Part shown: in pieces, positions 14,946 to 26,623 of the stretch | How positions within the stretch are numbered: the first letter of the stretch is position 1 | Layout: the number at the start of each line of letters is the position of its first letter | Assembly (NCBI GenBank): GCA_020437365.1 | Contig: JAGQWM010000023.1 | Span: 1 to 37,872 of the forward strand | Source of the DNA: Chitinophagaceae bacterium | GTDB taxonomy: Bacteria > Bacteroidota > Bacteroidia > Chitinophagales > Chitinophagaceae | Direction: 5' to 3' | DNA: 37,872 nucleotides | Made by a program: the position numbers and the translations under genes | The notes under the pieces: generated by a model | Seen by the model: only the letters and a program-made list of their open reading frames with translations | What the model was told of the DNA's origin: nothing | Database searches by the model: none

Positions 14946-17900
14946 ATGTCTTCAACAAAACTGAACCCAAGAGTAAATTTTGGAAAAATTAAGCATCTTG
15001 CTGAAACCCCGGATTTGCTGGAAGTGCAAATCCAATCATTCAAAGAATTCTTCCAGTTAGAAACTACACCCGATAAAAGAAATATCGAGGGTTTGTTTCG
15101 TGTGTTTAAGGAAAATTTTCCGATTACTGACACCCGCAACATTTTCGTACTGGAGTTTTTAGATTATTTTATCGATCCTCCCCGTTATAATATTGAGGAG
15201 TGTATGGAAAGAGGATTAACCTATTCTGTTCCACTGAAAGCCAAACTTCGGTTGAGCTGTAACGATGAGGAGCATGTGGATTTCCAAACCATTGTACAGG
15301 ATGTATTCCTTGGCAATATTCCTTACATGACACCAAGAGGAACTTTTGTAATAAATGGTGCCGAAAGGGTGGTGGTTTCTCAATTGCACCGTTCACCCGG
15401 TGTATTCTTCGGGCAGTCCATTCATCCTAATGGAACAAAAATTTATTCAGCCAGGGTAATTCCTTTCAAAGGAGCCTGGATGGAATTTGCTACCGATATC
15501 AACAATGTCATGTTCGCTTATATCGACCGGAAGAAAAAATTCCCGGTTACGACCTTGTTACGTTCTATCGGTTACGAAACGGATAAAGATATTTTGGAAC
15601 TTTTCGGCATGGCCGACGAAGTGAAAACCGATAAAAAGACATTGAAAAAATATGTCGGCAAAAGATTAGCTGCCCGTGTATTAAGAACCTGGGTGGAAGA
15701 TTTTGTGGATGAAGATACCGGCGAAGTTGTATCTATCGAGAGAAATGAAATTGTGATGGAAAGAGATACAGTGCTCGATGAAGATGCTATCGATACCATT
15801 TCAGAAATGGACGTTGAGAGTGTATTCATTCAAAGGGAAGACGTAGGCGGCGATTATGCCATCATTTACAATACGCTGAATAAAGATACTTCGAACAGCG
15901 AATTAGAAGCGGTACAATTTATTTATCGCCAATTGCGTGGAGCCGATGCACCGGATAATGAAACTGCCCGTGGTATTATCGACAAATTATTCTTTAGCGA
16001 TAAACGATATGACCTTGGTGAAGTAGGAAGGTATAAAATCAACCGCAAGTTAGATGTGGATTTGCCTTTGCAAAAGAAAACACTTACCAAAGAAGATATT
16101 ATTCTTATCATCAAATACCTCGTTCGCTTAACCAATGGTAAAGCCGAAGTAGATGATATTGATCATTTGAGCAATCGTAGAGTACGTACCGTTGGCGAAC
16201 AGTTATATGCGCAGTTCGGTGTGGGCTTGGCTCGAATGGCCAGAACCATTCGGGAAAGAATGAATGTGAGAGACAATGAAGTCTTTACACCGGTTGACCT
16301 GATCAATGCCAGGACACTTTCAAGTGTAATTAATTCTTTTTTTGGTACTTCTCAATTATCGCAATTTCTGGATCAAACAAACCCATTGTCAGAAATTACA
16401 CATAAGCGTCGTATTTCTGCATTAGGACCAGGTGGTTTAAGTCGTGAAAGAGCCGGCTTTGAGGTACGTGACGTACACTATTCTCACTATGGCCGTTTGT
16501 GTACTATTGAAACACCGGAAGGACCGAATATCGGTTTGATTTCTACCCTTTGCGTTCACGCCAAAATCAACGATATGGGTTTTATCGAAACACCTTATCG
16601 GAAAGTAGAAGGCGGAAAAGTCAATATGAAGGAATTAAAATTCCTGAGTGCAGAAGAAGAAGATCAGAAAAAAATTGCACAGGTAAATACATCACTCGAT
16701 GATAAAGGAAATTTTGTGGAAGACAGAATTGCCAGTAGAGAAACCGGCGATTTCCCGATTCTGGAAAAAAGTGAAGTGGAATATATGGACGTTGCTCCCA
16801 ATCAAATTGTGGGATTAAGTGCCTCATTGATTCCTTTCCTTGAACATGATGATGCCAACCGTGCTTTGATGGGTTCCAATATGCAACGCCAGGCGGTACC
16901 CTTAATTCGCCCTGATGTGCCAATTGTAGGAACCGGTTTGGAAGGCAAAGCTGCCCGTGATGCAAGAATACAAATTCATGCTGACGGCGATGGTGTGGTA
17001 GAATTTGTTGACGCCAATGAAATTCATGTTCGCTACAACCGTGATATTGAAGAAAAACTCGTCAGCTTCGAAGATGATTTGAAAAAATATAAACTCACCA
17101 AGTTTATCAAAACAAACCAGGAAACTTGTATCAACCTGAACCCGGCGGTGAAGAAAGGACAGAAAGTGAAAAAAGGCGATTTCCTGACAGAAGGTTATGC
17201 TACGAAAGATGGAGAACTGGCTTTGGGTAAAAACCTGAAAGTGGCTTTCATGCCTTGGAAAGGTTACAATTTTGAGGATGCCATTGTTATCAGTGAGAGA
17301 GTCGTCAAAGAAGATATGTTTACTTCGGTCCATATTTCAGAATATGAGTTGGAAGTAAGAGATACCAAACTCGGCGAAGAAGAATTAACACCGGATATTC
17401 CCAATGTATCTGAAGAAGCTACAAAAGATTTGGATGAAAACGGTATCATTCGTGTGGGTGCCAATATCAAAGAAGGAGATATACTCATTGGAAAAATTAC
17501 ACCAAAAGGTGAATCAGATCCTACACCGGAAGAAAAATTGCTGCGGGCCATCTTCGGCGATAAAGCCGGTGATGCCAAAGATGCATCGCTAAAAGCACCC
17601 AATGGAGTAGAAGGTGTTGTGATAGATAAAAAATTATTCCAAAGAGCTAAAAAAGATAAAAACGGAAAAGTCAGAGAGAAAGCAATGCTCGATAACTTAG
17701 AGAAAATGCATGAAAAGAATGAGCATGATCTCAAAGAAGTGTTATTGGAAAAATTAGCTGCTTTGCTAGCCAAACATACTTCAACCGGTGTTACCAATAA
17801 TTTCGGTGAAATACAAATTGGCAAAGGCTCTAAGTTTACAGAGAAAAATCTTCGTGATTTGGATTTTGCCAACATCAATCCACTCGGTTGGACCGGCGAT

Positions 17901-18749
17901 GCCAAAGTTGACGAGCAGGTAAATACACTTTTGCATAATTACAATATCAAGTTCAATGAAGAACTGGGACGTTTCAAAAGAGAGAAATTTATCATCAGCA
18001 TTGGTGATGAATTACCGGCAGGTGTTTTAAAACTGGCCAAAGTTTATCTCGCTGTAAAACGTAAGTTGAAAGTGGGTGATAAAATGGCCGGCCGTCATGG
18101 TAACAAAGGTATCGTTGCCAAAATTGTTCGGCAGGAAGACATGCCTTTCCTCGAAGATGGAACGCCGGTAGATATTGTATTGAATCCGCTGGGTGTACCC
18201 AGTCGTATGAACCTGGGACAGATTTATGAAACCATTCTCGGATGGACTGGTGAAAAATTAGGTGTAAAATTCGCTACACCGATTTTCGATGGTGCTTCTG
18301 TAGATGAAATTGCCAATTATTGTAACGATGCCAATATTCCATTGCATGGACATACGCATTTATATGATGGTGAAACGGGAGAACGTTTTCATCAGAAAGC
18401 GACAGTTGGAATTATCTATATCATCAAACTGCATCACATGGTAGATGATAAGATGCATGCCCGTTCTATTGGCCCGTATAGTTTGATTACACAACAACCG
18501 TTGGGTGGTAAAGCACAATTCGGTGGCCAGCGATTTGGTGAAATGGAAGTATGGGCTTTGGAAGCTTATGGTGCTTCCAATATTCTGCAGGAATTGCTGA
18601 CGATTAAGTCAGATGATATTGCCGGCAGATCCAAAACCTATGAAGCCATTGTCAAAGGTGATAATGTTCCCAGAGCCGGTGTGCCCGAATCATTTAATGT
18701 ATTAGTCCATGAATTGAAAGGCCTCGGCCTCGATTTGAAATTTGAATAA
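14946..18749 (+). CDS. rpoB: DNA-directed RNA polymerase subunit beta
   Basis: The 1267-residue beta subunit has the fork/rifampicin region [20 protein letters not shown] (from about residue 464) followed by [20 protein letters not shown]. The C-terminal conserved blocks [32 protein letters not shown] and [20 protein letters not shown] are intact. Relative to E. coli, the Rif cluster has Leu at the M515 position and Thr at N518, while D516, H526 and S531 equivalents are kept. Length fits Bacteroidota. It has its own promoter rather than read-through from rplL, and rpoC follows after 66 bp. Confidence 0.98.
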   Translation: MSSTKLNPRVNFGKIKHLAETPDLLEVQIQSFKEFFQLETTPDKRNIEGLFRVFKENFPITDTRNIFVLEFLDYFIDPPRYNIEECMERGLTYSVPLKAKLRLSCNDEEHVDFQTIVQDVFLGNIPYMTPRGTFVINGAERVVVSQLHRSPGVFFGQSIHPNGTKIYSARVIPFKGAWMEFATDINNVMFAYIDRKKKFPVTTLLRSIGYETDKDILELFGMADEVKTDKKTLKKYVGKRLAARVLRTWVEDFVDEDTGEVVSIERNEIVMERDTVLDEDAIDTISEMDVESVFIQREDVGGDYAIIYNTLNKDTSNSELEAVQFIYRQLRGADAPDNETARGIIDKLFFSDKRYDLGEVGRYKINRKLDVDLPLQKKTLTKEDIILIIKYLVRLTNGKAEVDDIDHLSNRRVRTVGEQLYAQFGVGLARMARTIRERMNVRDNEVFTPVDLINARTLSSVINSFFGTSQLSQFLDQTNPLSEITHKRRISALGPGGLSRERAGFEVRDVHYSHYGRLCTIETPEGPNIGLISTLCVHAKINDMGFIETPYRKVEGGKVNMKELKFLSAEEEDQKKIAQVNTSLDDKGNFVEDRIASRETGDFPILEKSEVEYMDVAPNQIVGLSASLIPFLEHDDANRALMGSNMQRQAVPLIRPDVPIVGTGLEGKAARDARIQIHADGDGVVEFVDANEIHVRYNRDIEEKLVSFEDDLKKYKLTKFIKTNQETCINLNPAVKKGQKVKKGDFLTEGYATKDGELALGKNLKVAFMPWKGYNFEDAIVISERVVKEDMFTSVHISEYELEVRDTKLGEEELTPDIPNVSEEATKDLDENGIIRVGANIKEGDILIGKITPKGESDPTPEEKLLRAIFGDKAGDAKDASLKAPNGVEGVVIDKKLFQRAKKDKNGKVREKAMLDNLEKMHEKNEHDLKEVLLEKLAALLAKHTSTGVTNNFGEIQIGKGSKFTEKNLRDLDFANINPLGWTGDAKVDEQVNTLLHNYNIKFNEELGRFKREKFIISIGDELPAGVLKLAKVYLAVKRKLKVGDKMAGRHGNKGIVAKIVRQEDMPFLEDGTPVDIVLNPLGVPSRMNLGQIYETILGWTGEKLGVKFATPIFDGASVDEIANYCNDANIPLHGHTHLYDGETGERFHQKATVGIIYIIKLHHMVDDKMHARSIGPYSLITQQPLGGKAQFGGQRFGEMEVWALEAYGASNILQELLTIKSDDIAGRSKTYEAIVKGDNVPRAGVPESFNVLVHELKGLGLDLKFE

Positions 18750-18815
18750 TACTGAACAGGGTGTAATAGTCATTGTCCGAAATAACATTTAATTAATAGA
18801 AATTAGCTATAGCAT

Positions 18816-21800
18816 ATGTCAATCAGAAAAGAAAATCGTCCTAAAGCGGCTTTTTCAAAGATCACAATTGGTCTTTCTTCGCCCGACACTATTCTGGAAA
18901 GATCGTACGGTGAAATATTGAAGCCGGAAACCATCAACTATCGTACTTACAAACCGGAAAGAGATGGTTTGTTTTGTGAAAGGATTTTTGGCCCGGTGAA
19001 AGATTACGAATGTGCCTGCGGAAAATATAAACGTATCCGTTATAAAGGAATCGTTTGTGACCGTTGTGGTGTGGAAGTAACAGAAAAGAAAGTAAGGAGA
19101 GAAAGAATGGGACATATCAAATTGGTTGTTCCCGTTGTACATATCTGGTATTTCAAATCATTGCCGAATAAAATCGGTTACCTCTTAGGCGTTAGTTCCA
19201 AAAAACTGGAAACAATTATCTACTATGAAAGATATGTTGTGATTCAATCCGGTATTCGTGCCGATAAAGGACAAAACCCCGGCGACTTACTGACGGAGGA
19301 GGAATACCTTGATATCCTGGATACATTGCCACAGGAAAATCAGTATCTGCCGGATGATGATCCCAATAAGTTTATTGCTAAAATGGGAGCAGAGGCCGTC
19401 CATGATATGTTACAACGTATCGACCTGGATCAGCTATCTTTTGACTTGCGTAATGCAGCAGCCAACGAAACTTCACAACAAAGAAAAGCTGATGCTTTGA
19501 AACGTCTGAGTGTTGTAGAAGCATTCCGCGATGCGAATAAAAGAATTAACAACCGTCCGGAATGGATGGTGATGCAATATATCCCGGTGATTCCACCGGA
19601 ATTGCGTCCATTGGTGCCATTAGATGGTGGCCGTTTTGCCTCTTCAGATATGAACGACTTGTATCGTCGTGTGATTATCAGAAATAACAGGCTGAAAAGA
19701 TTAATGGAAATTAAAGCTCCTGAAGTCATTCTTCGGAATGAAAAAAGGATGCTACAGGAAGCCATCGATTCACTATTTGATAACAGCCGTAAATCCAATG
19801 CAGTAAAAGCTGAAGGTGGAAGGGCTTTAAAATCATTAAGTGATGTATTAAAAGGGAAACAAGGTCGTTTCCGTCAGAATCTTTTGGGTAAAAGGGTTGA
19901 CTATTCTGGCCGTTCGGTCATTGTAGTAGGCCCCGAATTAAAATTGCATGAATGTGGTTTACCAAAAGATATGGCTGCTGAATTGTTCAAGCCTTTTATT
20001 ATCAGAAAATTGATAGAAAGAGGAATTGTAAAAACAGTTAAATCCGCTAGGAAGCTCGTCGATAAAAAAGAAGCAATTGTTTGGGATATTCTTGAAAATA
20101 TTTTGAAAGGGCATCCCATTATGCTGAACCGTGCCCCGACATTGCACCGTTTATCTATCCAGGCTTTTCAACCGAAATTAATTGAAGGAAAAGCGATTCA
20201 ATTACATCCGTTGGTAACGACGGCTTTCAACGCCGACTTTGACGGTGACCAAATGGCGGTACACGTTCCATTGAGCCATGCTTCTATTTTAGAAGCCCAA
20301 CTGTTGATGTTGGCTTCACATAATATATTGAATCCACAAAACGGTACACCCATTACTTTGCCTTCGCAGGACATGGTTTTGGGACTGTATTACATTACCA
20401 AAGGTAAAAAATCAACTGACGAAGAACCGATTCGTGGTGAAGGAAAAACTTTTTATTCCAGCGAAGAAGTCATGATTGCTTTCAATGAAGGCGTGGTTGA
20501 TTTGCATGCCTGGATTAAAGTAAAAACAAACGTCAGAAATGATGATGGATTGCTGGAACATAAATTGATTGACACCACTGTCGGCAGGGTTTTATTCAAC
20601 CAACACGTACCGGCAGAGGTTGGGTTTGTCAATGCCATCCTGACCAAGAAAAACTTACGGGAAATTATTGGTGAAATTATCAATATCACTAACGTTCCTA
20701 AAACAGCGAAATTCCTTGACGATATTAAAACACTTGGTTTTACAAATGCCTATAAAGGTGGACTTTCATTTAGTATCAACGATTTAATCATACCGGAAAT
20801 CAAGGAAGAGTTATTGACGAATGCGAAGGAAGAAGTTGATGAAGTCTGGGATAGTTATAACAATGGTTTGATTACCAATAATGAAAGATATAACCAGATT
20901 GTAGATATCTGGAGTCGTGTAGATAATCGGTTAACCAATGAATTGATTAACGAATTGAGTAACGATAAGCAAGGATTTAATTCACTCTACATGATGCTCG
21001 ATTCCGGTGCCCGTGGTTCCAAATCTCAGATTAAGCAGTTGGCCGGTATCAGGGGATTGATGGCAAAACCCAGAAAATCAGGTTCTACCGGTTCGGAAAT
21101 TATTGAAAATCCGGTTCTGTCTAATTTCAAAGGCGGACTGAACGTATTGGATTACTTTATTTCTACACACGGTGCCAGGAAAGGTTTGGCGGATACAGCC
21201 CTGAAAACTGCCGATGCAGGTTACCTGACTCGTCGTTTGGTAGATGTATCACAAGATATGGTGATTACAGAAGAAGACTGTGGCACATTGCGTGGCATTA
21301 CTTCTACTGCTTTAAAAGATAATGATGATATTATTGAGCCATTATCCGATAGGATAGAAGGCCGTACTTCACTGCACGATGTATTGGATCCGGTATCAGA
21401 AGATGTGATTGTAGAAGCCGGAGAACAAATAACACCTGCGTTAGCTCGTAAGATTGATAAAGCTGGTATTGAATCTGTAGAAATACGTTCTGTATTGACT
21501 TGCGAAAGCAAAAGAGGTGTTTGTGTAAAATGTTATGGTAAAAACCTGGCTTCAGGTATAACGGCGCAAAAAGGAGATGCTGTAGGTATTATTGCTGCAC
21601 AATCAATTGGTGAGCCTGGCACTCAGTTAACACTTCGTACTTTCCACGTAGGTGGTGTGGCCAGTTCAGCTGCCATGGAATCTACTTTGTTGGCCAAATT
21701 TGATGGCACTGTTCAATTCGATGGATTGAGAACCGTAGCTGTAGAAGACGAAAGCGGAAAGAAAGTACAAATCGTCGTTGGAAGAACCGGTGAAATCAGA

Positions 21801-23108
21801 AATATTGATGTGGAAACAGATCGACTTTTAAATACTTCACACATTCCTTATGGTTCTTCTCTTTTTGTCAAAAACGGGCAGAAAGTGAAAAAAGGTGATC
21901 TTATTTGCTCATGGGATCCGTATAATAATGTAATCATGTCTGATGTGCAGGGAACCATTCAATTTGAAAATATTATTGAAGGCGTAACCTACAGGGAAGA
22001 AGCAGATGAACAAACCGGACACCGTGAGAAAGTGGTAATTGAAACAAGAGATAAAACAAAAATTCCATCAATCATCGTTGAAGGAAAAGATCAGAAAGTG
22101 TACAACATTCCTACCGGTAGCCATATCATCATCAACGAAGGTGATGAAGTAAAAGCGGGACAGGTGCTTGTCAAAATTCCAAGAGTATTGGGTAAGCTGC
22201 GTGATATTACCGGTGGCCTTCCAAGGGTTACGGAATTATTTGAAGCCAGGAATCCAAGCAATCCGGCGGTGGTTTCGGAAATTGATGGTATTGTGAAAAT
22301 GGGATCTATCAAAAGAGGAAACCGTGAAATAATTATTGAAGCCAAAGATGGTGTACAAAAGAAATACCTGGTGCCTTTGACTCGGCAGATTCTGGCGCAG
22401 GATGGTGATTTTGTCAAAGCCGCCGCTTCATTAAGTAACGGGCAAATTGCTCCTTATGATATTCTAAAAATTAAAGGCCCGTTTGCCGTACAGGAATATG
22501 TGGTAAATAAAATCCAGAAAGTATATCGCATGCAAGGTGTAAAAATCAATGATAAGCATATTGAATGTATTGTCCGCCAGATGATGCGGAAAGTCAATAT
22601 TGTTGATCCGGGTGATACTCGTTTCCTCGAAGACGACCTTACCGATAAATTCGATTTCATTGCTGAGAACGATTACATCTTCGATAAGAAAATTGTAACA
22701 GATGTTGGCGACAGTACAACATTACGTGCCGGACAAATTGTTACACTTCGTGAAGTACGTGAAGAAAATTCCATACTTCGCCGCAACGATAAAAAACTGG
22801 TTGAATTCCGCGATGCACAACCGGCCACTTCGGCACCTACTTTGTTGGGTATTACCAAAGCTTCGTTGGGTGTACAAAGTTGGATTTCAGCCGCATCTTT
22901 CCAGGAAACAACAAAAGTATTGTCGTCCGCAGCTATTAATGGAAAAACGGATGAAATGCTTGGCTTGAAAGAAAATGTGATTACAGGACATCCGATTCCG
23001 GCCGGTACAGGTTTGAGGGATTTTGAAAACATCATCGTTGGCAGCAAAGAAGAATATGAATTATTGAAGACCAGCCGCGAAGCCATGTCTTTTGATGAAG
23101 AAGAGTAA
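18816..23108 (+). CDS. rpoC: DNA-directed RNA polymerase subunit beta'
   Basis: The 1430-residue beta' subunit has the N-terminal zinc ribbon C66, C68, C81, C84 (CACGKYKR…CDRCG). The active-site loop [10 protein letters not shown] carries Mg-binding D474, D476 and D478, and the second zinc site uses C822, C896, C903 and C906 ([13 protein letters not shown]). The trigger-loop/bridge-helix region contains [16 protein letters not shown]. It is the catalytic half of RNA polymerase, in the usual order after rpoB, and ends the block with a strong terminator. Confidence 0.98.
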   Translation: MSIRKENRPKAAFSKITIGLSSPDTILERSYGEILKPETINYRTYKPERDGLFCERIFGPVKDYECACGKYKRIRYKGIVCDRCGVEVTEKKVRRERMGHIKLVVPVVHIWYFKSLPNKIGYLLGVSSKKLETIIYYERYVVIQSGIRADKGQNPGDLLTEEEYLDILDTLPQENQYLPDDDPNKFIAKMGAEAVHDMLQRIDLDQLSFDLRNAAANETSQQRKADALKRLSVVEAFRDANKRINNRPEWMVMQYIPVIPPELRPLVPLDGGRFASSDMNDLYRRVIIRNNRLKRLMEIKAPEVILRNEKRMLQEAIDSLFDNSRKSNAVKAEGGRALKSLSDVLKGKQGRFRQNLLGKRVDYSGRSVIVVGPELKLHECGLPKDMAAELFKPFIIRKLIERGIVKTVKSARKLVDKKEAIVWDILENILKGHPIMLNRAPTLHRLSIQAFQPKLIEGKAIQLHPLVTTAFNADFDGDQMAVHVPLSHASILEAQLLMLASHNILNPQNGTPITLPSQDMVLGLYYITKGKKSTDEEPIRGEGKTFYSSEEVMIAFNEGVVDLHAWIKVKTNVRNDDGLLEHKLIDTTVGRVLFNQHVPAEVGFVNAILTKKNLREIIGEIINITNVPKTAKFLDDIKTLGFTNAYKGGLSFSINDLIIPEIKEELLTNAKEEVDEVWDSYNNGLITNNERYNQIVDIWSRVDNRLTNELINELSNDKQGFNSLYMMLDSGARGSKSQIKQLAGIRGLMAKPRKSGSTGSEIIENPVLSNFKGGLNVLDYFISTHGARKGLADTALKTADAGYLTRRLVDVSQDMVITEEDCGTLRGITSTALKDNDDIIEPLSDRIEGRTSLHDVLDPVSEDVIVEAGEQITPALARKIDKAGIESVEIRSVLTCESKRGVCVKCYGKNLASGITAQKGDAVGIIAAQSIGEPGTQLTLRTFHVGGVASSAAMESTLLAKFDGTVQFDGLRTVAVEDESGKKVQIVVGRTGEIRNIDVETDRLLNTSHIPYGSSLFVKNGQKVKKGDLICSWDPYNNVIMSDVQGTIQFENIIEGVTYREEADEQTGHREKVVIETRDKTKIPSIIVEGKDQKVYNIPTGSHIIINEGDEVKAGQVLVKIPRVLGKLRDITGGLPRVTELFEARNPSNPAVVSEIDGIVKMGSIKRGNREIIIEAKDGVQKKYLVPLTRQILAQDGDFVKAAASLSNGQIAPYDILKIKGPFAVQEYVVNKIQKVYRMQGVKINDKHIECIVRQMMRKVNIVDPGDTRFLEDDLTDKFDFIAENDYIFDKKIVTDVGDSTTLRAGQIVTLREVREENSILRRNDKKLVEFRDAQPATSAPTLLGITKASLGVQSWISAASFQETTKVLSSAAINGKTDEMLGLKENVITGHPIPAGTGLRDFENIIVGSKEEYELLKTSREAMSFDEEE

Positions 23109-23144
23109 TTGAACTGGCCATTACGTAAATGAATAGTATTGCAT

Positions 23145-23179
23145 AAGGAGTAAGATAATACTTACTCCTTTATTTTTTT
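23145..23179 (+). terminator. rho-independent terminator after rpoC
   Basis: AAGGAGTAAG (23145-23154) and CTTACTCCTT (23161-23170) form a perfect 10-bp stem with a 6-nt loop, followed by TATTTTTTT. Confidence 0.9.
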
Positions 23180-23251
23180 AAGCGAAAAAATATCATGTTG
23201 GCCGCTATTGTTTTGCAAATCCTAAGAATCCGTTAATCTATGTCAGTTGAT

Positions 23252-23259
23252 TATATTTG
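23252..23259 (+). promoter_or_regulatory. -7 box before the OmpH-like gene
   Basis: TATATTTG is an exact TAnnTTTG. No TTG was found 19-21 bp upstream, so only the -7 element supports it. The predicted leader is about 35 nt. Confidence 0.5.
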
Positions 23260-23300
23260 CCAACAACATGATACTTAGCTTTGTAATTAAATTTACTTGA

Positions 23301-23903
23301 ATGAAAAATGGAATGTTGATATGGAATGTACTTTTAACCCTTGCCGTTGGGTATTTATTAATTTTCGGCATTGGAAATAAAAGTGCTGACTCATCGAACG
23401 ACGTACTTTCAGATTCAACCTTTAAAGATCATAAGCAATTCAGGATTGCTTATTTTATAATGGATTCAGTAGCGGCCCATTTTGGTTTGGTCAAACAAGT
23501 AAAAGATGAACTGAGCAATAAAGAAGATGCCATTACAGCCGAGCTGGACCAGATGAATAAAAATATTCAGAATAAATATGTTTATTATCAAAATAAAGCA
23601 CAGGCAGGTACATTAACACAAGCAGAATCTGATGCTGCCGGAAAGGAATTGAAAAAACTGGACGACGATATGAAAGCCAGGCAAAAAAAATTGGACCAGG
23701 ATTATTTTGACCTTCGGACAAGAAAAGAAACAGAAATTAAAGATAAAATTGAAGCTTTTTGTAAGGAGTTTAATAAGAAATATAATTTCAATTATATCGT
23801 GTCCTACGAACAAGGATTGTTTTTTTATAAAGACACAACATATAATATTACTAAAGAATTAATCAAAGGGCTCAACGAAAAATATAAATTTTCAAAAGAA
23901 TAA
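23301..23903 (+). CDS. OmpH/Skp-family periplasmic chaperone-like protein
   Basis: The 200-residue protein has an N-terminal membrane/signal segment (MLIWNVLLTLAVGYLLIFGI). A strand (FRIAYFIMDSVAAHFGLVKQ, the OmpH-type start) is followed by a long charged coiled-coil hairpin (about 75-155, including AAGKELKKLDDDMKARQKKL). A C-terminal strand region has YNFNYIVSYEQGLFFYKDT. This is the Skp/OmpH architecture, trimeric tentacle chaperones that keep outer-membrane proteins soluble in the periplasm. The N-terminal segment lacks a clear signal-peptidase site, so it may stay anchored. It forms a single-gene unit between two terminators. Confidence 0.85.
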   Translation: MKNGMLIWNVLLTLAVGYLLIFGIGNKSADSSNDVLSDSTFKDHKQFRIAYFIMDSVAAHFGLVKQVKDELSNKEDAITAELDQMNKNIQNKYVYYQNKAQAGTLTQAESDAAGKELKKLDDDMKARQKKLDQDYFDLRTRKETEIKDKIEAFCKEFNKKYNFNYIVSYEQGLFFYKDTTYNITKELIKGLNEKYKFSKE

Positions 23904-23924
23904 TTCCCTGCTATTATTTCAACG

Positions 23925-23950
23925 GTCTCTCCAGTGTGAGAGACTTTTTT
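23925..23950 (+). terminator. rho-independent terminator after the OmpH-like gene
   Basis: GTCTCTC (23925-23931) and GAGAGAC (23938-23944) form a perfect 7-bp stem with loop CAGTGT and six T residues. Confidence 0.85.
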
Positions 23951-23984
23951 ATGTCGTAAACGGAATAATTGCTTATTTTGAATT

Positions 23985-24974
23985 ATGATTGACTTGTCAA
24001 AATTGTTTCAGGAATTTGCATCGTTAAAAGTTGGTATCATTGGCGATGTCATGCTCGACACTTATATCTGGGGTCAAGTAGAACGTATTTCGCCGGAGGC
24101 GCCGGTACCGGTTGTTTCATTGGACAAAAAAGAATATCGGATTGGTGGCGCAGGAAATGTTGCATTGAACTGCCAGGCATTAGGTGCCACTGTTAGTTTA
24201 TTATCTGTTTGTGGCCCCGATGAAGAAGGTGTTGTACTGAAAGATTTGTTGAAACAAAACAAAGTGAATACTACTTATTTGCATAAATCATCAAAGCGAT
24301 TAACAACCAACAAAACCAGGATTATCAGCCGCAATCAGCAAATGATGCGCCTTGATGCAGAACATACAGAGGATTTAAACGAAACGGAAACGAATGCTTT
24401 TCTCCATAAAATAGAAAAATATATTACAACCCAAAAACCCGATATTCTCATTTTCGAAGATTATAATAAAGGGGTTTTGACCAAAAAAATTATTGAAAAA
24501 ACCATCGGGCTTTGTAAAAAGTATAAGGTCTTGACGGCTGTTGACCCCAAAAGAAAAAACTTTTTTGCATTCAAACAGGCAGACATTTTTAAACCCAATT
24601 TGAAAGAAGTGAAAGAAGGTTTGCATCTGTTGACAGAGGAAGTATCACTACCTATTCTAAAAAAAATTCACCAGCAGCTTAAAAAAGAATTGCAACACGA
24701 TATTTCTTTTATAACCTTATCGGCCAAAGGCGTTTTTTACCAACAAGGCAATACAGCTGATATTTACGCTTCGTATATGCGCAATATTGCGGATGTGTCC
24801 GGTGCAGGTGATACGGTAATTGCAGTCGGAGCAATGGTTTATGCCATTACCAAAAATGTTCGATTGATGGCAGAGATTGCCAATATTGCCGGTGGCTTAG
24901 TTTGCGAAGAAGTGGGTACTGTTGCTATTCACCGCGAAAAGCTTCTTGAAGAGTGTAAGCTATTGCTAGTCTGA
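23985..24974 (+). CDS. D-glycero-beta-D-manno-heptose-7-phosphate kinase (PfkB family)
   Basis: The 329-residue protein has the RfaE domain-I pattern: IGDVMLDTYIWGQVERISPE (about 19-38) and APVPVVSLDKKEYRIGGAGN (about 39-58). The PfkB signature follows, VSGAGDT with catalytic base D276. It phosphorylates heptose 7-phosphate at O-1 on the way to ADP-heptose for lipopolysaccharide. The cytidylyl/adenylyl-transferase domain of bifunctional HldE is absent, so the second step needs a separate protein not in the window. Related PfkB sugar kinases are possible but the N-terminal block is specific. The last 9 bp overlap the convergent DUF6498 gene. Confidence 0.88.
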   Translation: MIDLSKLFQEFASLKVGIIGDVMLDTYIWGQVERISPEAPVPVVSLDKKEYRIGGAGNVALNCQALGATVSLLSVCGPDEEGVVLKDLLKQNKVNTTYLHKSSKRLTTNKTRIISRNQQMMRLDAEHTEDLNETETNAFLHKIEKYITTQKPDILIFEDYNKGVLTKKIIEKTIGLCKKYKVLTAVDPKRKNFFAFKQADIFKPNLKEVKEGLHLLTEEVSLPILKKIHQQLKKELQHDISFITLSAKGVFYQQGNTADIYASYMRNIADVSGAGDTVIAVGAMVYAITKNVRLMAEIANIAGGLVCEEVGTVAIHREKLLEECKLLLV

Positions 24975-25637
24975 TTGAAATCCCTTTGTAAAAGATTCCC
25001 AGTTGTATAATTTATTGAAGTCCAGTAATACTTCAAATACAATTTTGATAAAAGCAAAAATGATGATAAATATTTTTCCGGCACCAAAACTCAGGAATAT
25101 ACTTCCGAAAATTACTGTAAACTGCTGAACAAAAACCCGGACATAAGGCGCAAACATTATTCCTAATAATGAGGCAGATCGGTATTTTTGATTCAAAATA
25201 AAATCAACCAACATCTGTAGAACATAACAAAAGAAAAAAGCCATCAACATAATAAATGAGTCGTGACTGAGAAGAGAAGGCCATTTATAAATGAAACTAA
25301 GAAAGCCGATATTGGATTTTGACGCAATACCTGAAACATTGAAAAATATTCCCATTTGTACGGCGACAAACATTCCATAATGAAAAATAAAAAACAATAA
25401 TAAACCGATTATAGGAATAGCACCTCTGACACCTGCAGCTGATCTGTTTTCTTGTCTTCTCGCAATGTTTACGATTATCATTTTTACCAAAGTGAGCAGT
25501 CCGATAATGATAGTTTCAAGGCAATAAACAATAAAAACTTCGGTAGGGCTCCAGCCCCAAGCCAATACGCCAATGACAGGAACTAAGTTGGCAATGATTA
25601 AAAAATAGTCGGAAGATTGAATGTTTCTTTTGAACAT
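24966..25637 (-). CDS. DUF6498-like membrane protein
   Basis: The 223-residue protein has about five hydrophobic segments. It starts MFKRNIQSSDYFLIIANLVP and contains WGWSPTEVFIVYCLETIIIG (about 27-46), a block I associate with the DUF6498 family by recall. Function is unknown. It is convergent with the heptose kinase gene (9-bp overlap) and divergent from the isoaspartyl peptidase gene with 48 bp between. The Glu in a membrane segment (YCLETIIIG) is unusual and may be functional. Confidence 0.75.
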   Translation of the reverse strand: MFKRNIQSSDYFLIIANLVPVIGVLAWGWSPTEVFIVYCLETIIIGLLTLVKMIIVNIARRQENRSAAGVRGAIPIIGLLLFFIFHYGMFVAVQMGIFFNVSGIASKSNIGFLSFIYKWPSLLSHDSFIMLMAFFFCYVLQMLVDFILNQKYRSASLLGIMFAPYVRVFVQQFTVIFGSIFLSFGAGKIFIIIFAFIKIVFEVLLDFNKLYNWESFTKGFQSD

Positions 25638-25655
25638 ATAAAAATGTAAATTAAG

Positions 25656-25663
25656 TAAATTTG
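25656..25663 (+). promoter_or_regulatory. possible -7 box before the isoaspartyl peptidase gene
   Basis: TAAATTTG matches TAnnTTTG and would start transcription about 16 nt before the ATG. The nearest TTTTG (25628-25632) leaves a 23-bp spacer, longer than usual. Confidence 0.4.
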
Positions 25664-25685
25664 TTGCTTAGTTAAGAATTTTAGT

Positions 25686-26621
25686 ATGGCAAAATTTACC
25701 ATTGCGATTCATGGTGGCGCCGGCACCATCTTAAAAAAAGAAATTACACCCGAACAGGAAAAAGCATATACAACTGCGTTAGGTCAGGCCCTGGCTGATG
25801 GGTTTGCTATTCTTGAAAAAGGCGGCACTGCAGTAGATGCTGTCAGAACTGCTGTAGTTTCTTTGGAGAATATTGATTTATTCAACGCAGGTAAAGGCTC
25901 CGTTTTTGCAAATGAGGGCAGCCAGGAAATGGACGCCGCCATTATGGATGGACAAACTTTAAAGGCTGGTGCAGTTGCCGCGGTTAAGAACATACGTAAT
26001 CCGATTGAATTAGCTTATACCGTCATGACACAAAGTGACCATGTATTTTTAAATGGCCGTGGAGCTGAAGAATTCGCCAGGCAAAATGCAATACCGTTTG
26101 AACCGGATGAATACTTTTTTACATCGCTGCGATATGAACAATTGAAACAAGCTCAAGAGAAAGGTGAAATGATGCTGGATCACCGTCCATTGAATCATGA
26201 TAAAAAATTTGGTACGGTTGGAGCAGTAGCTTGTGATGCATCTGGTAATATTGCAGCCGCTACCAGTACCGGCGGCATGACCAATAAAAAGTTTGGAAGA
26301 ATAGGTGATAGCCCTTTAATCGGTTGCGGAACTTATGCCAATAATAAAACCTGTGCCATCAGCTGTACCGGTCATGGCGAACCGTTTATTCGGGCAGTAA
26401 CGGCTTATGATGTGAGTTGCCTGATGGAATATAAAAACTTATCCCTGCAAGATGCCATGCGGTTTGTTGTGCATGATAAATTACCCCAACTCGATGCCGA
26501 AGGCGGTATGATTGGCGTAGATGCCCAAGGCCATGCTGCATTAGTGTTCAACAGTGAAGGAATGTACAGAGGCGTTAAAAATAATAAAGGCCTACACGAA
26601 GTTTCTATTTATAAAAGTTAG
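25686..26621 (+). CDS. isoaspartyl peptidase / L-asparaginase (Ntn-hydrolase, plant type)
   Basis: The 311-residue precursor starts with the family block FTIAIHGGAGTILKKE. It has LENIDLFNAGKGSVFANEGS (about 60-79) and the autocleavage site FGTVGAVACD, where T177 would become the N-terminal nucleophile of the beta subunit. Substrate-binding motifs STGGMTNKKFGRIGDSPLIG and CTGHGEPFIRA follow. It hydrolyses isoaspartyl dipeptides or asparagine. No signal peptide is seen, so it is cytosolic, unlike the secreted glycosylasparaginase branch. Its TAG overlaps a GTG that leads into ispD, so the two are probably co-transcribed. Confidence 0.93.
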   Translation: MAKFTIAIHGGAGTILKKEITPEQEKAYTTALGQALADGFAILEKGGTAVDAVRTAVVSLENIDLFNAGKGSVFANEGSQEMDAAIMDGQTLKAGAVAAVKNIRNPIELAYTVMTQSDHVFLNGRGAEEFARQNAIPFEPDEYFFTSLRYEQLKQAQEKGEMMLDHRPLNHDKKFGTVGAVACDASGNIAAATSTGGMTNKKFGRIGDSPLIGCGTYANNKTCAISCTGHGEPFIRAVTAYDVSCLMEYKNLSLQDAMRFVVHDKLPQLDAEGGMIGVDAQGHAALVFNSEGMYRGVKNNKGLHEVSIYKS

Positions 26622-26623
26622 TG